Shown: piece after piece, positions 9,701 to 18,478 of the stretch
Layout of the letters: each line of letters begins with the position of its first letter
Numbering within the stretch: position 1 is the first letter of the stretch
NCBI RefSeq assembly: GCF_002099425.1
Contig: NW_018343987.1
Location: forward strand, 13,765,501 to 13,829,500
DNA length: 64,000 nucleotides
Direction of reading: 5' to 3'
Source: Phascolarctos cinereus
Taxonomy: Eukaryota > Chordata > Mammalia > Diprotodontia > Phascolarctidae
Notes under the pieces: model-generated
Databases searched by the model: none
Seen by the model: only the letters and a program-made list of their open reading frames with translations
What the model was told of the DNA's origin: nothing
Position numbers and translations under genes: made by a program

Positions 9701-12700
9701 GTGTATCTTGTTCATGACCATTGGGCTGATGGCTGGGATAGGCGTTGGGACCTGGCTTCTAGGTCAGTGATAAGGTGAATAGTAACACTGTCTGTGAGGC
9801 TGAGGGCCCTGAGCTATAGCCTGCCTCATGATTTCCTAGGCTTAAAATAGTCCTTTCTGATCCATTAGGAAGACTGGGAGGATAGGGACAAAGGAATAGC
9901 TTTAGGGTAGGTGGGTGGGTGGGGGAAGGTGTGAAGGGAAAAGGAAGTACTTGGGAGAGATAGTCACTAAAGGAGGAAGGGGAGAAGGATTATTCCTTGT
10001 CTTCACCTAGAAGAGAGTGGGAGGAAATGGATTATAACTGTAGCAGGAAGGACTTGGGTTAGGCATGAAGAGAAACTTTTCAACAGTGAGGGCTGTAAGT
10101 CATCTGAATAATTAATGGTTGACCCAGAGAATTTATGGAGCAACTTTTGCTAGAATGGGAGAAAGACTTTCACCTAACTGCCTTGGACAGAGCCAGGGAT
10201 GAAGTGTCCTCTTTCGGATGCCTGTCCCATTTTAGAATTCTCTGGTTGTCCATGGTGGCTGTCATTGGGCCTCTCCTGACCTTCTCTCTCCCCCTCCTTT
10301 TTCACCTCTTTCTTTAGTCCTGCTTTTCAGGGCAAATGCCTTGTGGAAGACCCTGCAGCAAAATAATGTCATGAGTTGTACAGAGAGTCCCCTCACCCCA
10401 ACAGTCTCCAAGTCAGGTGGGTGACCTTCCCTCTTTCTTGAGTCCTGCTCACCCAGTCTGTGCTTATAGGAAATCCTTCCTTCAAGATTCTCCCTTACAT
10501 TCAGGATTCTGGATGCAAGTCAAGAGAATTCTGGGTCTCATTTCTCCATTATGGCTCTACTTTCATCAACCACCGTCAAGGATGGAGATGGATGGAAAGC
10601 CCCCTGGCTCCCTGGGTGGGAGGGAGGGGAAGTGGAGGTGTTAGGGTGGAGAGGGACAGGACCCTGAGCTAGGCCTGTCCTTAAGGAGATGAATTCTGGC
10701 TTTTATCACTGTCTGGGCTGACTCATTGCTCTCTGGGGACAATCTTGTCTTTCCCTGCAGCTTGTCCTTAGCCAGGACCTGGGGCCTAGGAAAGATTTAG
10801 AGGGTTAGAAAATTAAGCTACAGATGGCCTCTTTTCTTGTATCGGGAGACAGGGTTTCCCTTAGAGACAGGTAGATTGTTTGGCCTAAATTGGGGCTAGG
10901 GCCTGGGGCTTGCGGATGCGGATTTTCTCTAATTTGTGCATTTTGCCTTTTCTTTGGAAAACACCCTGCCAGTTTCTGTCCAGAATAACCCAGATAGATG
11001 TCTGTACCCAGGCTTTTCTCCCCAACCCCATCAAGCACCGACTTGTCCAGACTCTTAGGGGACACTGCTAGGTTCCAGAGAGCCTGGACTTCCCTGCTTC
11101 CTGAACGCTGGTGAGCACAGGCAACAATGTGGTTTTTCATGCTATGGTTTCAGTATCTTTCAGAATAAACCCCAGAAACTTCTTACTGGAAGTGCAGGTA
11201 AGGGCATGGCCAGGCTGGCTTCTGGTATGCCATGAGGGCTGGAACCCTGCTTTAGGGACCTGGATCTGCAGACACCTTGGACATCTCAGGTACCTTGGCG
11301 AGAGTGGGAGTGGAGGAGGGCCGGGGAAATGGAGGAGAGGAACAGAGAGAGAGGACCGGAAGGTGGGGAGATTCCTTTATTTGTCCCATATTTCCATTTC
11401 TCTCCAAGATGAGCCCCAGTGCTGAGGTCATCTAGCATGTTCTCTTGCCTTTTGGCTCAGACTTTTGAGAATCTATGTCATTTTCAACAATGACACTAAA
11501 AAGACCGCATGAGAGGAAGGATCTGTTTCCTTCCTCACTCTGCCATCCGTTTCAATGTTTCCCCATTAGAAATCTAACTTATATTCCTTCTGTTGCAGTT
11601 TAAACCCATTTCTTCTTATTGCTAAACTAAGGCTACCTTTTTTTTTTTTGTCAAGACTCAGTCACCACAAAGGAGTGAACCTGACTGATATCAAGGTCAA
11701 CAGTTCTCAGGAGTTTCTTCAGTTTCTTCCTGGATCAGGGGGTCGCTTGGAGGACATGTGGCAGCACAGGTAGGGTTTGGGTTGAGTAGAAGGGGATCGG
11801 GTCAACAGGAGGAATCTTTCCCATTTTCCTGGAGATCTCAGGCACAGAGCCCTCTTTTTCTTCAAGGGGAGGGAGTGGTGCCTGGCCACCAGGGGCATCT
11901 AGGGATGAGGCAGAGATTGCCAACCAGAAATTGCAAAAGATCCAGGTAATTCTCAAGAAAGAGGTAAATCTCCCCATCCTGGCAAGATCAGTGGACTGCC
12001 TAGAGAAGAGAAAAATACCTAGGCCTGGAAGATATTCTCCCGAATATTGGAAGTTGGCCAGGACCAATGCCGCAAGCCACTAACTATGAGTGAGTGGGAT
12101 ACCCACACTTCTTGTGCCTGTCCCCACATCTTTCTCTCCCAGATTCTTCCTCCTCTGCAGGATCTATAGGAGAGGAAGGAGTGAATACATGTGGCATAAG
12201 TAAATACCTAAGTATGTAAATAGGGGACACCTTTTTGTTTTCTCAAGGTGGGGATTAGAAACATTCTAGTTTAGTGGAAGTAGATGGCGAACTGGAGGAT
12301 TGTGGGGGAGGAGAGAAAAGAGATTAATTTAGGGTTGGGTGAGGACTAGCAAAAGTGAGACTTCTCCAATCTCTGGCTGATGGGGCTGAATTCAATTGGG
12401 ACTAAGGGAAAGTAGAGTTTTCTCAGGGAATCATTTGGACCTGTGATGTGCCTGTGGCTGGGCCCTGTATCTCTTTTATGTGTATGCCCAAACTGTAAAT
12501 AGTATCATGGGGTCATAGATTCAGAGCCAACAGTGATCTTACAGTCTATTGAAACCAACCTCCCCATTTTACAGATGAGGAAACTGAGTCACAGAGAGGC
12601 TAAGTGACTTGCTTAGGGCCATGCAGTAAGTGTCTGAGGCAGGATTCAAACTCAGATCTTTTTTTCCTGACTCCAATTCCAGCACTTCATCCACTTACAC

Positions 12701-15700
12701 CATCTAGTTGTTTATAAATAGTTCAAGCCTATGTCTACCCTCTCTGCCAGGAGTGGCTTTTGCTTTGGTTGAACACTGTACTGAAGGTGTGTGGCCATTC
12801 TGATGCCCTTTTCTGAGGGGGGAGGGGACAGCCTTTCATTGTTATTCAGTTGTTTCTGATTCTTCATGAACCCATTTGGGGTTTTCTTGGCAAAGATACT
12901 GGAGTGGTTTGCCATTTCCTTCTCCACATAATTTTACAGATGAGGAAATTGAGACAAACAGGGTTAAGGGATTTGTCCAGGGTCACCCAGTGGGTAAGTA
13001 TCTGAGGCTGGATTTGAACTGAGGTCTTCCCGACTCCAGGTCCAGTGCTCTATCCACTTAGACAAGAGCTTAAACGGTGACTCTATTGCTGTGAGATAAA
13101 GGGCCCTGAGCCCTTGGGTATGAACAAGAAGTCCCAACATTGACGCCTCTTTTTCCTAACCCCTACTGCTTCATAGGCACAGCTGTGCCTTGGGCTGGGT
13201 TGTCTCCCTCAAATGCTCAGGTGAGTTACATCTCAGCCCCCAGAAGAGGAATGAGCAGGACCTTAGGATGTGGAAATGGGTGGCCTTGGCAGGCATCCCC
13301 CCCCCATTAGTGTCCCAGCTGGGGAGCAGGGGGTAGTTTCAACCACTCAACATATATGATTCACCAAATATCCATCAATCCCTACTGTGTGCAGAGCCCT
13401 AGGTTAGGTAATGGGAAAACTCCTTTTCCTTACAATTCAGGGTATGTGTAGAACATAAGGGTATAAACCAGGGGTGGGGCACCTGCAGCATCGAGGCCAC
13501 ATGTGGCCCTCTAGGTCCTCAAATGTGGCCATTTGACTGAATCCCCTTAATAAAAGGATTTGTTCTATAAAACTTGGACTCAGTCAAAAGGCTGCACCCA
13601 AGGACCTAGAAGGCCACATGTGGCCTTGAAGCTGAAGGTTCCTCACCCCTGGTATAAACTGTTTACTAGTGATGTAATTGCTGTTCACCTCTATGTATAT
13701 CTAGTGACTGTGTTCGTCTACCTGTGTACTGGTCTCACACAAGGATCTCATTTGATTTGTGACCAATTCTCCATTACCAGATGATCCTCTTTGTAGACTT
13801 AATAGTCCATGGGGGAAGGGGGGAAAGGGGTGAGATTTTGCCAGGAGGAAACATGGCGGCCCATAAAGGGAAGCCAAGTTTGGGCTTGGTGGATGGGGCT
13901 GAAATGAACAAGAGACCTTTTCCATTCCCCTAGAGATGCCAGCGTGGTTAATGAAGTCTTAGGATTATCTAGACGCACATTCCATGACCCCAGAGGCCTT
14001 GGCCATCCACCCCAAGGCGCTCAGTGATGGTGCTGGCACCAACTTTTGCCTCTCTCTTCCTTTTTTTGCATTCCCACCAATTATGGCCAGAGTGTGGGGT
14101 CCAACACCTGACTTCCCGGATTATTGGTGGCACCTCCGCTGTCCTTGGGCAATGGCCCTGGCAGGTCAGCATGTTCAAGGGTCCCCAGTACTTATGTGGA
14201 GGCTCTCTGCTGTCTCCAAGTTGGGTAGTGACTGCAGCCCACTGTGTCTACAGGTATGTCTCCAGAGACTACCCATGCATTCCCTTAAAGAACCTTTGCC
14301 TGAGCTGTGGAGCACATGGGAATCCTTTTCTGTTCATTTGTGGATGGGTGCCATGTTTCTCTTGTCATTATGTCCTATACAGGTGTATCTGATGCAGATA
14401 ATGAACTTCTAGAGGGTAGCATTAGGGCTTATAGTCCTTTTTGTGCTGTGCTTAGATTTGGGCCACATGCAATTTTTACTATGCTTGTAATGATGATGAT
14501 TCATTCATTAAATGAGTGTTTATTAAGTGTGTGTCTGGCACTGTACTAGGAACTGGAGATACAAATACAAAGAATGAAATCATCCCTACTCTCAAGAATG
14601 CTAATGAGAATCATAATCAATTTCAATTCATTCAACATATTTTTAAGCACCTACAATATGTCAGTCGCTTGGAGCTGAAGAGAAAAAAATAAACCATGAA
14701 ACCATTCCTGTCCCCAGCCTCCATTCTATTGTGGGGAGGGGATAGGACAAGCATAGATTAAGTAAATGCAAATTATATACAAAGCAATTTTTATCATGTG
14801 AAGTAGGGAGACAGAGAGAGACACACAGAGAGAGGGACAGAGACAGAGAAAGAGAGAGACAGAGAAGAGAGGAGAGAGAGAGTAGACAGAGACAAGGGAA
14901 GAAGAAGGAGAATGAGGAGGGAAAAAGACAGAGGAGAGACAGACAGGAGAGGGAGAAGAGGAAGAGACAGACAGAGGAAGGAGGGAAGAAGACAGAGATA
15001 GAGAGAGATAGAGAGGAGAGAGAGACAGAGAGAAACTGTGGGGTCAGAAAAGCAGGTGACATCTGAGCTGTACTTGGAGGGAATGCTTATATAAATCCCT
15101 TCCATTTATGTAGTTCTTTACAGTTTTGCAATTCCAACCCATTTTCTCCTTTTTCTCAACGATCTAGAGAGATAGGGATCTATCTATGGGATCTATGGGA
15201 AGATAAGGCTCAGAGAAGTTAGGTAATTTGCTAGGGTTGCCCACCTACTCATTGGCAGAGTCAGGATTTGAACCCAGAGCCAGAATTTGAACCCAGGCTT
15301 CCTGACTCTTCTTTCTACTATATCACAGTGCTTCTTTGGGGACTTAATATGTTTTTGGTTGGTGATGACAACAGTGATGATTCAGTAACAAATTGAGGGG
15401 CTGGAGTTCTCCAGTATTTCTGCCATCATAAAATATTTGCTAAATGTTTGTTCTGGATCTCCACCCCTCTCCCCTGCCCACAGACTCTGGAATCCAAAGA
15501 CCTAAGTTCAGATCCTGCTTCTGATCAATCCCTGCCAACTGCCTGTGTTATGTAAACTCACCGGTTCTGTTTCCCCATCTGTAAGGTGAGGCTGGACCAG
15601 ATGACCTCTGAGGTTACCTTGCAGCTTCCTGTGCCTGGTGATGTGGGGATGCAGATGTGTGAAGGCTTGGACTTTGCTGCCGAGAGGACCTACTGATCTC

Positions 15701-17846
15701 CTCCTGTCCAGTTGCCTCTGCCCCCAGCATCACGGTCATTCTGTTACATCTGTGCCCTGTGCTCAGTGCTTAGCATCATCTCTTTGTCCAATGCAGTCTG
15801 CCCCACATGTCCAGCTTGAGGATCTTTGTTGGGATTGTCAACCGCGGCGACATCGTACCACATACTGGGGCCATGGTGGAAAAGATCATCCTGCATCCTC
15901 TCTTTAAAATCCACAAGCAGAGACATGACTATGACATTGCTCTGCTGAAGCTCCAGACCCCACTGAACTTCTCCAGTAAGTTAGGCATGATCTGATGGGC
16001 ACTGGCCCTTCCAGTGAGGTGGGGAGAGGTTTCCCTTTGGAGAGAGAAGGATGCCTTATCTGGGGTGGGGGTCCAGTTGGGATAACACAGGGAACCAGTG
16101 CTGGAATAGAAGCCTTTTAACATGTGAATGAGACCCTATTTCTTGGCTTCCATTTTCAGAGTAGGACTAGCCCCAGCATCGATGACCTGATTTGGGGGAT
16201 TGGAAGAGATGGAGTAGACATTATTTTATCCCCTTACAATGGGGCTCCCTGGCCAAGAGAGCTGGAAACCGTACTTGTCTGATCTCCGTGGAGTGAATCG
16301 TCAGACCCCAGGGGTGACTTCCATTCTTAGCCTCCCCTCACTCTCGCCTCCTCCCAAGGCTTTGCTTTGATGGTTAAGGCTTTGTGGGAAACAAGAAGGA
16401 GCACTCCATCAGGAAAATATGTGGGGACCCCTCGCCTGATGAGATTTCCCTTTGACCTGTCCCTCCAGACCAGAAGGGGTCTTCAGCACAAAAACAGAGG
16501 CTAGGTTTGCTAGAGGGTCAGAGCTGTGGCAAAGTCCAGTGTAGGAAACAAAGCCTGTGGCCTTTTTCTCCAGACACGGTGCAGGCTGTGTGCCTGCCAG
16601 AAATGCAGCAGAATTTCCCACAGGGCTCGAAATGCTGGGTGTCAGGCTGGGGCTCCACAACCTCTTATGTAGGTGAGTGAGATCCAGAAAGGGTGGGTGG
16701 TTGGTATTGGACAAGAGGTGATTGGGAGGAATCCCCTACCCCCTTGTGAGCCGACTGGCTGTGACACATTCATCCCCTTTTACTGATATCGCTGTACCCC
16801 AGATCTCCTTTTCCTGGATGTCCTCTTTGGCCAGATCTACTAGACTGGCGTCCTTTGCATCATATTCACGTTGGAAAAACAGTCCTATGTTAAATCTTCA
16901 CTCCTTCCTCTTCCTGGGCCTCCACAAAATATCACCACCTCCTGTGGCTTTGTAACGGGCCATTTGTGGAAGTCCAGGGCCTAGAGACATTCTAGAGTAA
17001 TATTCTACTCAGAGCCTTTGTTCCTCCCTGCCCCTCCCCCATCTGACAAGACTGCGGCCTCAGTTTTTGCCTCTGTCTCCATGTATCTCTGTTTCCATGG
17101 TTGCCTGGGGCTCTGCCTTCTCCAGAGTATGGCTCAAACACCCTCCAGAACGCCTTGGTCCCCCTGATCAGCCCTGAGCTCTGCAATAGCTCTTGCACGT
17201 ACAAAGGCATGATCACTCCCCGGATGCTCTGTGCTGGCTACCTGGATGGGCACACTGATGCATGCCAGGTGCTAGATGGGAGGAGATTGGGGTTGGGGGG
17301 GTTGGCACAGAGGGGGACCCAGGCTGGGGAGCTTTGGGCACCACAGGAGTTGGGGGTGGAGGCCTTTTTAAAAAGGGGCAGGGAAAGTGATGAGTGCATA
17401 TGAAGCATTAATTCAACTAGACCGAGCAGAGGTGATTTACAGGGAATCACCACTGATACTAGCCCTCTGAAGGAGCAGTGAATGGGAGGCTGCCCTGTAG
17501 GGGGCTTTGGGTGAGGTGGGGGTTGCCTGTGGGTGGGGGCTGACTCCCCAAAGAGGAATTGGGGTGGGGTAGGAGCTCCAGATCGTTAGCCATTTGGCAT
17601 GTGGCAGTGGCCACAAGTGGTACCCTTCTCCTGAGAAGAGCCGACCAACTGCTCCCTTTTCTGTCTGCCCCTGGGGTCTCTAAGGGAGACAGTGGAGGTC
17701 CTCTGGTGTGTCTGGACCGAGGGATATGGCGCTTGGTGGGTGTGGTGAGCTGGGGCTGGAATTGTGCAAAACCCCACAGACCAGGCGTCTATACCAGGGT
17801 GGCTGTGTTCTCGGACTGGATTCACCATCAAATTAGGGGTGAGTGA
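3783..17846 (+). CDS. TMPRSS5: TMPRSS5 (spinesin), transmembrane serine protease, 12 coding exons
   Basis: Type II membrane serine protease, reported mainly in the nervous system. Coding exons: 3783-3785, 7976-8102, 9655-9762, 10318-10416, 11154-11289, 11656-11769, 13177-13220, 14091-14253, 15797-15975, 16574-16672, 17126-17268, 17685-17846. All introns are GT-AG and every phase matches, giving 1377 nt and 458 residues against 457 in human. Order: acidic cytoplasmic tail 1-50, membrane segment about 60-83 after Arg57-Arg58, stem to about 112, SRCR domain about 113-210 (Cys138, 151, 199, 209), activation site Arg220/Ile221, protease 221-458. The triad is His261, Asp311, Ser408, each three residues beyond the human positions. 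Asp402 at the pocket base predicts cleavage after Arg or Lys. N-glycosylation sequons: N166, N173, N322, N378. No frame break is seen, so it looks functional. Odd point: SWGWNC replaces human SWGRGC. Confidence 0.95.
4075..4300 (-). repeat. CORE-SINE, reverse
   Basis: 'tttacagatgtggaaactta', 'gtgacttgcccagggtcac' and 'ttcctgactccaggccca' mark a reverse CORE-SINE within intron 1. Confidence 0.75.
4985..5130 (-). repeat. L1 3'-end scrap, reverse
   Basis: T-rich start, 'aattctaaattctctccctc' and 'ccattgagaagccaag' resemble the inverted 3' end of a marsupial L1; better examples occur at 28.6 and 57.2 kb. It sits inside the CR1/L3 remnant. Confidence 0.5.
5355..5475 (+). repeat. ~100-bp duplicated sequence, copy 1
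   Basis: Shares 'gggaaactggcatt', 'gtttacaa', 'aggggaa' and 'ttatatatgcc'-like blocks with 6240-6350 in the same order and orientation. The C-run and A-run lengths differ between the copies. Family not recognised. Confidence 0.65.
5880..6240. other. GC-rich, non-repeat block in TMPRSS5 intron 1
   Basis: This block is clearly richer in G+C than its surroundings and carries no repeat signature I recognise. It has CTAATC cores at about 5910 and 6045 and several C-rich boxes. It could be a regulatory element; a long minus-strand frame here lacks any domain and is probably chance. Confidence 0.35.
6240..6350 (+). repeat. ~100-bp duplicated sequence, copy 2
   Basis: Matches 5355-5475: 'ctggatctgttaagggaaac', 'tggcattccgggtttacaa', then 'ggggaacctcccccaaaaa' and 'ctttatatgtgcc'. 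The two copies are about 890 bp apart on the same strand. Confidence 0.65.
6497..7132. mobile_element. hAT-family non-autonomous DNA transposon (OposCharlie/OC1-like)
   Basis: The right end, read inward on the minus strand, is CAGAGGTTCCCAAACTTATT then GGCCTAC, followed by 'tccttagcgccctcctgga'; this resembles the hAT element called OposCharlie1. The left end has 'ggtgggccatacgcccccta' and 'gggggtgctggaacgatcc', the complementary terminal pattern. The interior is AT-rich and non-coding. The left border is approximate and no 8-bp duplication was confirmed. Confidence 0.6.
7375..7930. mobile_element. Ancient DNA-transposon-like repeat split by a MIR
   Basis: 7378-7440 ('ggggttcttgacttgga', 'aaatattttgataattgtat') and 7800-7920 ('ttggtttcctttgtaaccct', 'ttcaccagactgccaaaaat') are the two halves of the element also present whole at 43511-43717. 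A MIR-type SINE at 7445-7690 and AT-rich DNA to 7800 separate the halves. Confidence 0.6.
7445..7690 (+). repeat. MIR-type SINE, forward
   Basis: 'gaattcaaatccatcctctg', 'acacttactagctatgtgac', 'ctgggcaagtcacttaacct' and 'tcatctgtaaaatggggtta' give a nearly full forward MIR. It lies inside an older DNA-transposon remnant, so it is the younger insertion. Confidence 0.85.
7976..8102 (+). CDS. TMPRSS5: TMPRSS5 coding exon 2, cytoplasmic tail
   Basis: Acceptor 'ttcttcctag' precedes AAC; the donor is ttca/gtgagg. It encodes residues 2-44, rich in Glu, Gly and Pro with no hydrophobic segment, as expected for the cytoplasmic side. The donor was chosen because it ends in phase 1, as exon 3 requires. 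A weaker in-phase GT at 8127 would lengthen the tail by eight residues. Confidence 0.75.
8330..9240 (-). repeat. L2 LINE 3' region, reverse
   Basis: Starts with 'gcaattactgtgtgaaaatc' and 'tgctaggtgctggtggtaca', then 'ctggagtcggactgtgaggg', 'gctattgcaacagtttggga' and 'gtgagggccaggtatctaga'. The order is that of an inverted L2, as at 1-830. Minus-strand frames here are LINE debris. Confidence 0.7.
9250..9400 (-). repeat. MIR-type SINE, reverse
   Basis: 'cattatcttgcttgagtctc', 'acaaccctgtgagataggta' and 'cacatgaggaaaccaaagtt' mark the inverted 3' part of a MIR. Confidence 0.7.
9655..9762 (+). CDS. TMPRSS5: TMPRSS5 coding exon 3, membrane segment
   Basis: Acceptor 'tccttttttacag', donor ctag/gtcagt. 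Encodes residues 44-80. After RWGRRG comes a hydrophobic run, [20 protein letters not shown], which aligns with human CAVLGALGLLAGAGVGSWLL. The basic residues before it fit a type II topology with the N-terminus inside. Confidence 0.93.
10318..10416 (+). CDS. TMPRSS5: TMPRSS5 coding exon 4, stem
   Basis: Acceptor 'cctctttctttag', donor tcag/gtgggt. Encodes residues 80-113. It starts with VLLF, the end of the membrane span, and continues as a polar stem with one cysteine (Cys100). It is matched to human exon sequence by VLYL and by the LSCSE/MSCTE pattern, and by phase. Confidence 0.85.
11154..11289 (+). CDS. TMPRSS5: TMPRSS5 coding exon 5, SRCR domain part 1
   Basis: Acceptor 'gctatggtttcag', donor tcag/gtacct. 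Encodes residues 113-158. [19 protein letters not shown] and IC..LGHLR are all shared with human TMPRSS5. Cys138 and Cys151 are SRCR cysteines. Confidence 0.95.
11656..11769 (+). CDS. TMPRSS5: TMPRSS5 coding exon 6, SRCR domain part 2
   Basis: Acceptor 'tttttttttgtcaag', donor acag/gtaggg. Encodes residues 158-196, including [11 protein letters not shown] and NSSQEF, nearly identical to human. It carries two N-glycosylation sequons (N166, N173). Confidence 0.93.
12507..12711 (-). repeat. MIR-like SINE, reverse
   Basis: 'cattttacagatgaggaaac', 'tgagtcacagagaggctaag' and 'gcaggattcaaactcagat' are diagnostic of an inverted SINE. Confidence 0.8.
12835..13078 (-). repeat. CAA-tailed CORE-SINE, reverse
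   Basis: Starts with the inverted tail 'cattgttattcagttgtttc', then 'ttcatgaacccatttggggt', and ends in the tRNA-related head 'ccagtgctctatccactta'. It is almost full length. Confidence 0.85.
13177..13220 (+). CDS. TMPRSS5: TMPRSS5 coding exon 7, end of SRCR domain
   Basis: This 44-nt exon has acceptor 'actgcttcatag' and donor tcag/gtgagt. Encodes residues 196-211, [14 protein letters not shown], aligning with human NNCTSGQVVSLRCS. It supplies SRCR Cys199 and Cys209. It was found by phase and homology. Confidence 0.9.
13221..14090 (+). other. TMPRSS5 intron 7
   Basis: Holds the complete hAT MITE described separately. The rest looks single-copy. Confidence 0.6.
13461..13659. mobile_element. 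hAT-type palindromic MITE with 8-bp target duplication
   Basis: The element is 183 bp (13469-13651). It starts CAGGGGTGGGGCACCTGC and ends with CCTCACCCCTG, an imperfect inverted repeat. Its arms are largely self-complementary: 'ggccacatgtggccctct' and 'gaaggccacatgtggcc'. The 8 bp GTATAAAC flank it exactly on both sides (13461-13468, 13652-13659), the target-site length of hAT transposases. It has no coding capacity. Confidence 0.9.
14091..14253 (+). CDS. TMPRSS5: TMPRSS5 coding exon 8, activation site and catalytic His
   Basis: Acceptor 'caattatggccag', donor acag/gtatgt. Encodes residues 211-265. Cys212 would link the stem to the protease by a disulfide. Activation is expected at SR/IIGG (Arg220/Ile221). 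It has [17 protein letters not shown] with catalytic His261. Human has RIVGG and VVTAAHC in the same places. Confidence 0.97.
14495..14795 (-). repeat. L2 3' end, reverse
   Basis: 'tgtgtctggcactgtactag' followed by 'gaactggagatacaaataca' is the inverted L2 tail. A second, similar tail follows at about 14620 ('gcacctacaatatgtcagtc'). Confidence 0.7.
14805..15040. repeat. Purine-rich (GA)n tract
   Basis: About 230 bp of nearly pure purine on the + strand (gagaga, gacaga, ggaagaagg motifs). Such tracts can form triplex DNA in vitro. Confidence 0.85.
15090..15640. repeat. Two MIR-type SINEs, reverse then forward
   Basis: 15090-15335 is inverted ('gggaagataaggctcagaga', 'caggatttgaacccagagcc'). 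15480-15640 is forward ('aagttcagatcctgcttctg', 'gtttccccatctgtaaggtg'). Confidence 0.7.
15797..15975 (+). CDS. TMPRSS5: TMPRSS5 coding exon 9, catalytic Asp
   Basis: Acceptor 'ttgtccaatgcag', donor tcca/gtaagt. Encodes residues 265-325. Contains [10 protein letters not shown] and [17 protein letters not shown]; Asp311 in DIALL is the catalytic aspartate. Human has HDYDVALLRLQTALNFS here. Confidence 0.97.
16574..16672 (+). CDS. TMPRSS5: TMPRSS5 coding exon 10
   Basis: Acceptor 'cctttttctccag', donor gtag/gtgagt. Encodes residues 325-358: [22 protein letters not shown]. The cysteines fit the standard trypsin fold pairs. Confidence 0.96.
   Translation, partial: TRCRLCACQKCSRISHRARNAGCQAGAPQPLM
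17126..17268 (+). CDS. TMPRSS5: TMPRSS5 coding exon 11
   Basis: Acceptor 'tctgccttctccag', donor ccag/gtgcta. Encodes residues 358-405, including [19 protein letters not shown] and DACQ, almost identical to human. Asp402 lies at the base of the S1 pocket; N378 is a glycosylation sequon. It ends in phase 0 just before GDSGGP, as in related proteases. Confidence 0.97.
17685..17846 (+). CDS. TMPRSS5: TMPRSS5 coding exon 12, catalytic Ser and stop
   Basis: Acceptor 'ggggtctctaag', then GDSGGPLVC with catalytic Ser408. It ends [10 protein letters not shown] and TGA at 17844-17846. SWGWNC replaces SWGRGC of human, so the residue at chymotrypsin position 219 is Asn rather than Gly. The sequence around the stop, AGGG/GTGAGTGA, is also a good splice donor, so another C-terminus is possible. 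Human and mouse also end shortly after DWIH. Confidence 0.95.
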   Translation, partial: GDSGGPLVCLDRGIWRLVGVVSWGWNCAKPHRPGVYTRVAVFSDWIHHQIRGE

Positions 17847-18270
17847 GGAAGCAAGGGGGAGGGATAGATGACCTCTAAGGGCTCATAGGAACCTTGGAAC
17901 TTTACCTATGTGCCTATTATCTGTTGGAGGCTGGGGAGGAAACTGGGAAATGTATCCCTGACTAGGGTGGAGGTGGTGGGGGTAGGGAGATGATGTGTCT
18001 AGAATTGCATTCCATTGATTAAAAAAATTAGATTTGTGTCTTGGTGGCACTCCTCCCTCTCTACCCTCTCTTCCCCCTTCCTCAAACAAGAGGGAAAGGA
18101 GATTGACCAGGAGTTAGGTACCCTAGGTTCACAGTCACAATTAACCATGGTATTGATCAAATTGCATTATTCTCTGAGTGTCAATTTCTTCATCCACAAA
18201 ATAAGGCTGAAAACATTTCTTATCTCATGGAGGTGATTGGGGAAATAAAACGAAATGTTTATGATAGCCC
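17847..18270 (+). other. TMPRSS5: Proposed TMPRSS5 3'UTR and polyadenylation signal
   Basis: The first AATAAA after the stop is at 18244-18249, which would give a 3'UTR of about 420 nt. A later AATAAA at 19394-19399 is followed by a (TG)n run (19436-19454) that would suit a downstream element, but using it would place a long microsatellite and a SINE in the UTR. Confidence 0.5.
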
Positions 18271-18283
18271 AAATAGTACAAAT

Positions 18284-18303
18284 TACTGCTGCTGCTGCTG
18301 CTG

Positions 18304-18354
<51 letters not shown>

Positions 18355-18409
18355 TCACTACCACCACCACCATCACCATCACTATTGCTATCACTACCAC
18401 TACCACTAT

Positions 18410-18478
<69 letters not shown>

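Larger units (their letters stand above)
11770..13176 (+). other. TMPRSS5 intron 6
   Basis: Two reverse CORE-SINEs occupy about 12507-12711 and 12835-13078 ('ggttttcttggcaaagatac', 'tggagtggtttgccatttcc'). The first 700 bases look single-copy. A CTCF-like box (ccaccaggggc, 11886-11896) lies there but departs from the consensus. Confidence 0.6.
14254..15796 (+). other. TMPRSS5 intron 8
   Basis: Contains an inverted L2 3' end (about 14495-14795), a long purine tract (14805-15040), a reverse MIR (about 15090-15335) and a forward MIR (about 15480-15640). The long minus-strand Ser/Leu-rich frames across the purine tract are compositional artefacts. Confidence 0.65.

Noticed and set aside
11886-11896. 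Possible CTCF site (ccaccaggggc)
   Set aside because: It departs from the consensus at the critical G-run and I cannot score it.
13984-14412. A 142-residue frame overlapping TMPRSS5 exon 8
   Set aside because: It is a different frame from the protease exon; the protease frame has AAHC and matching phase.
14661-15105. Ser/Leu-rich minus-strand frames of 103-133 residues
   Set aside because: They lie over a purine tract in TMPRSS5 intron 8; the composition explains the lack of stops.
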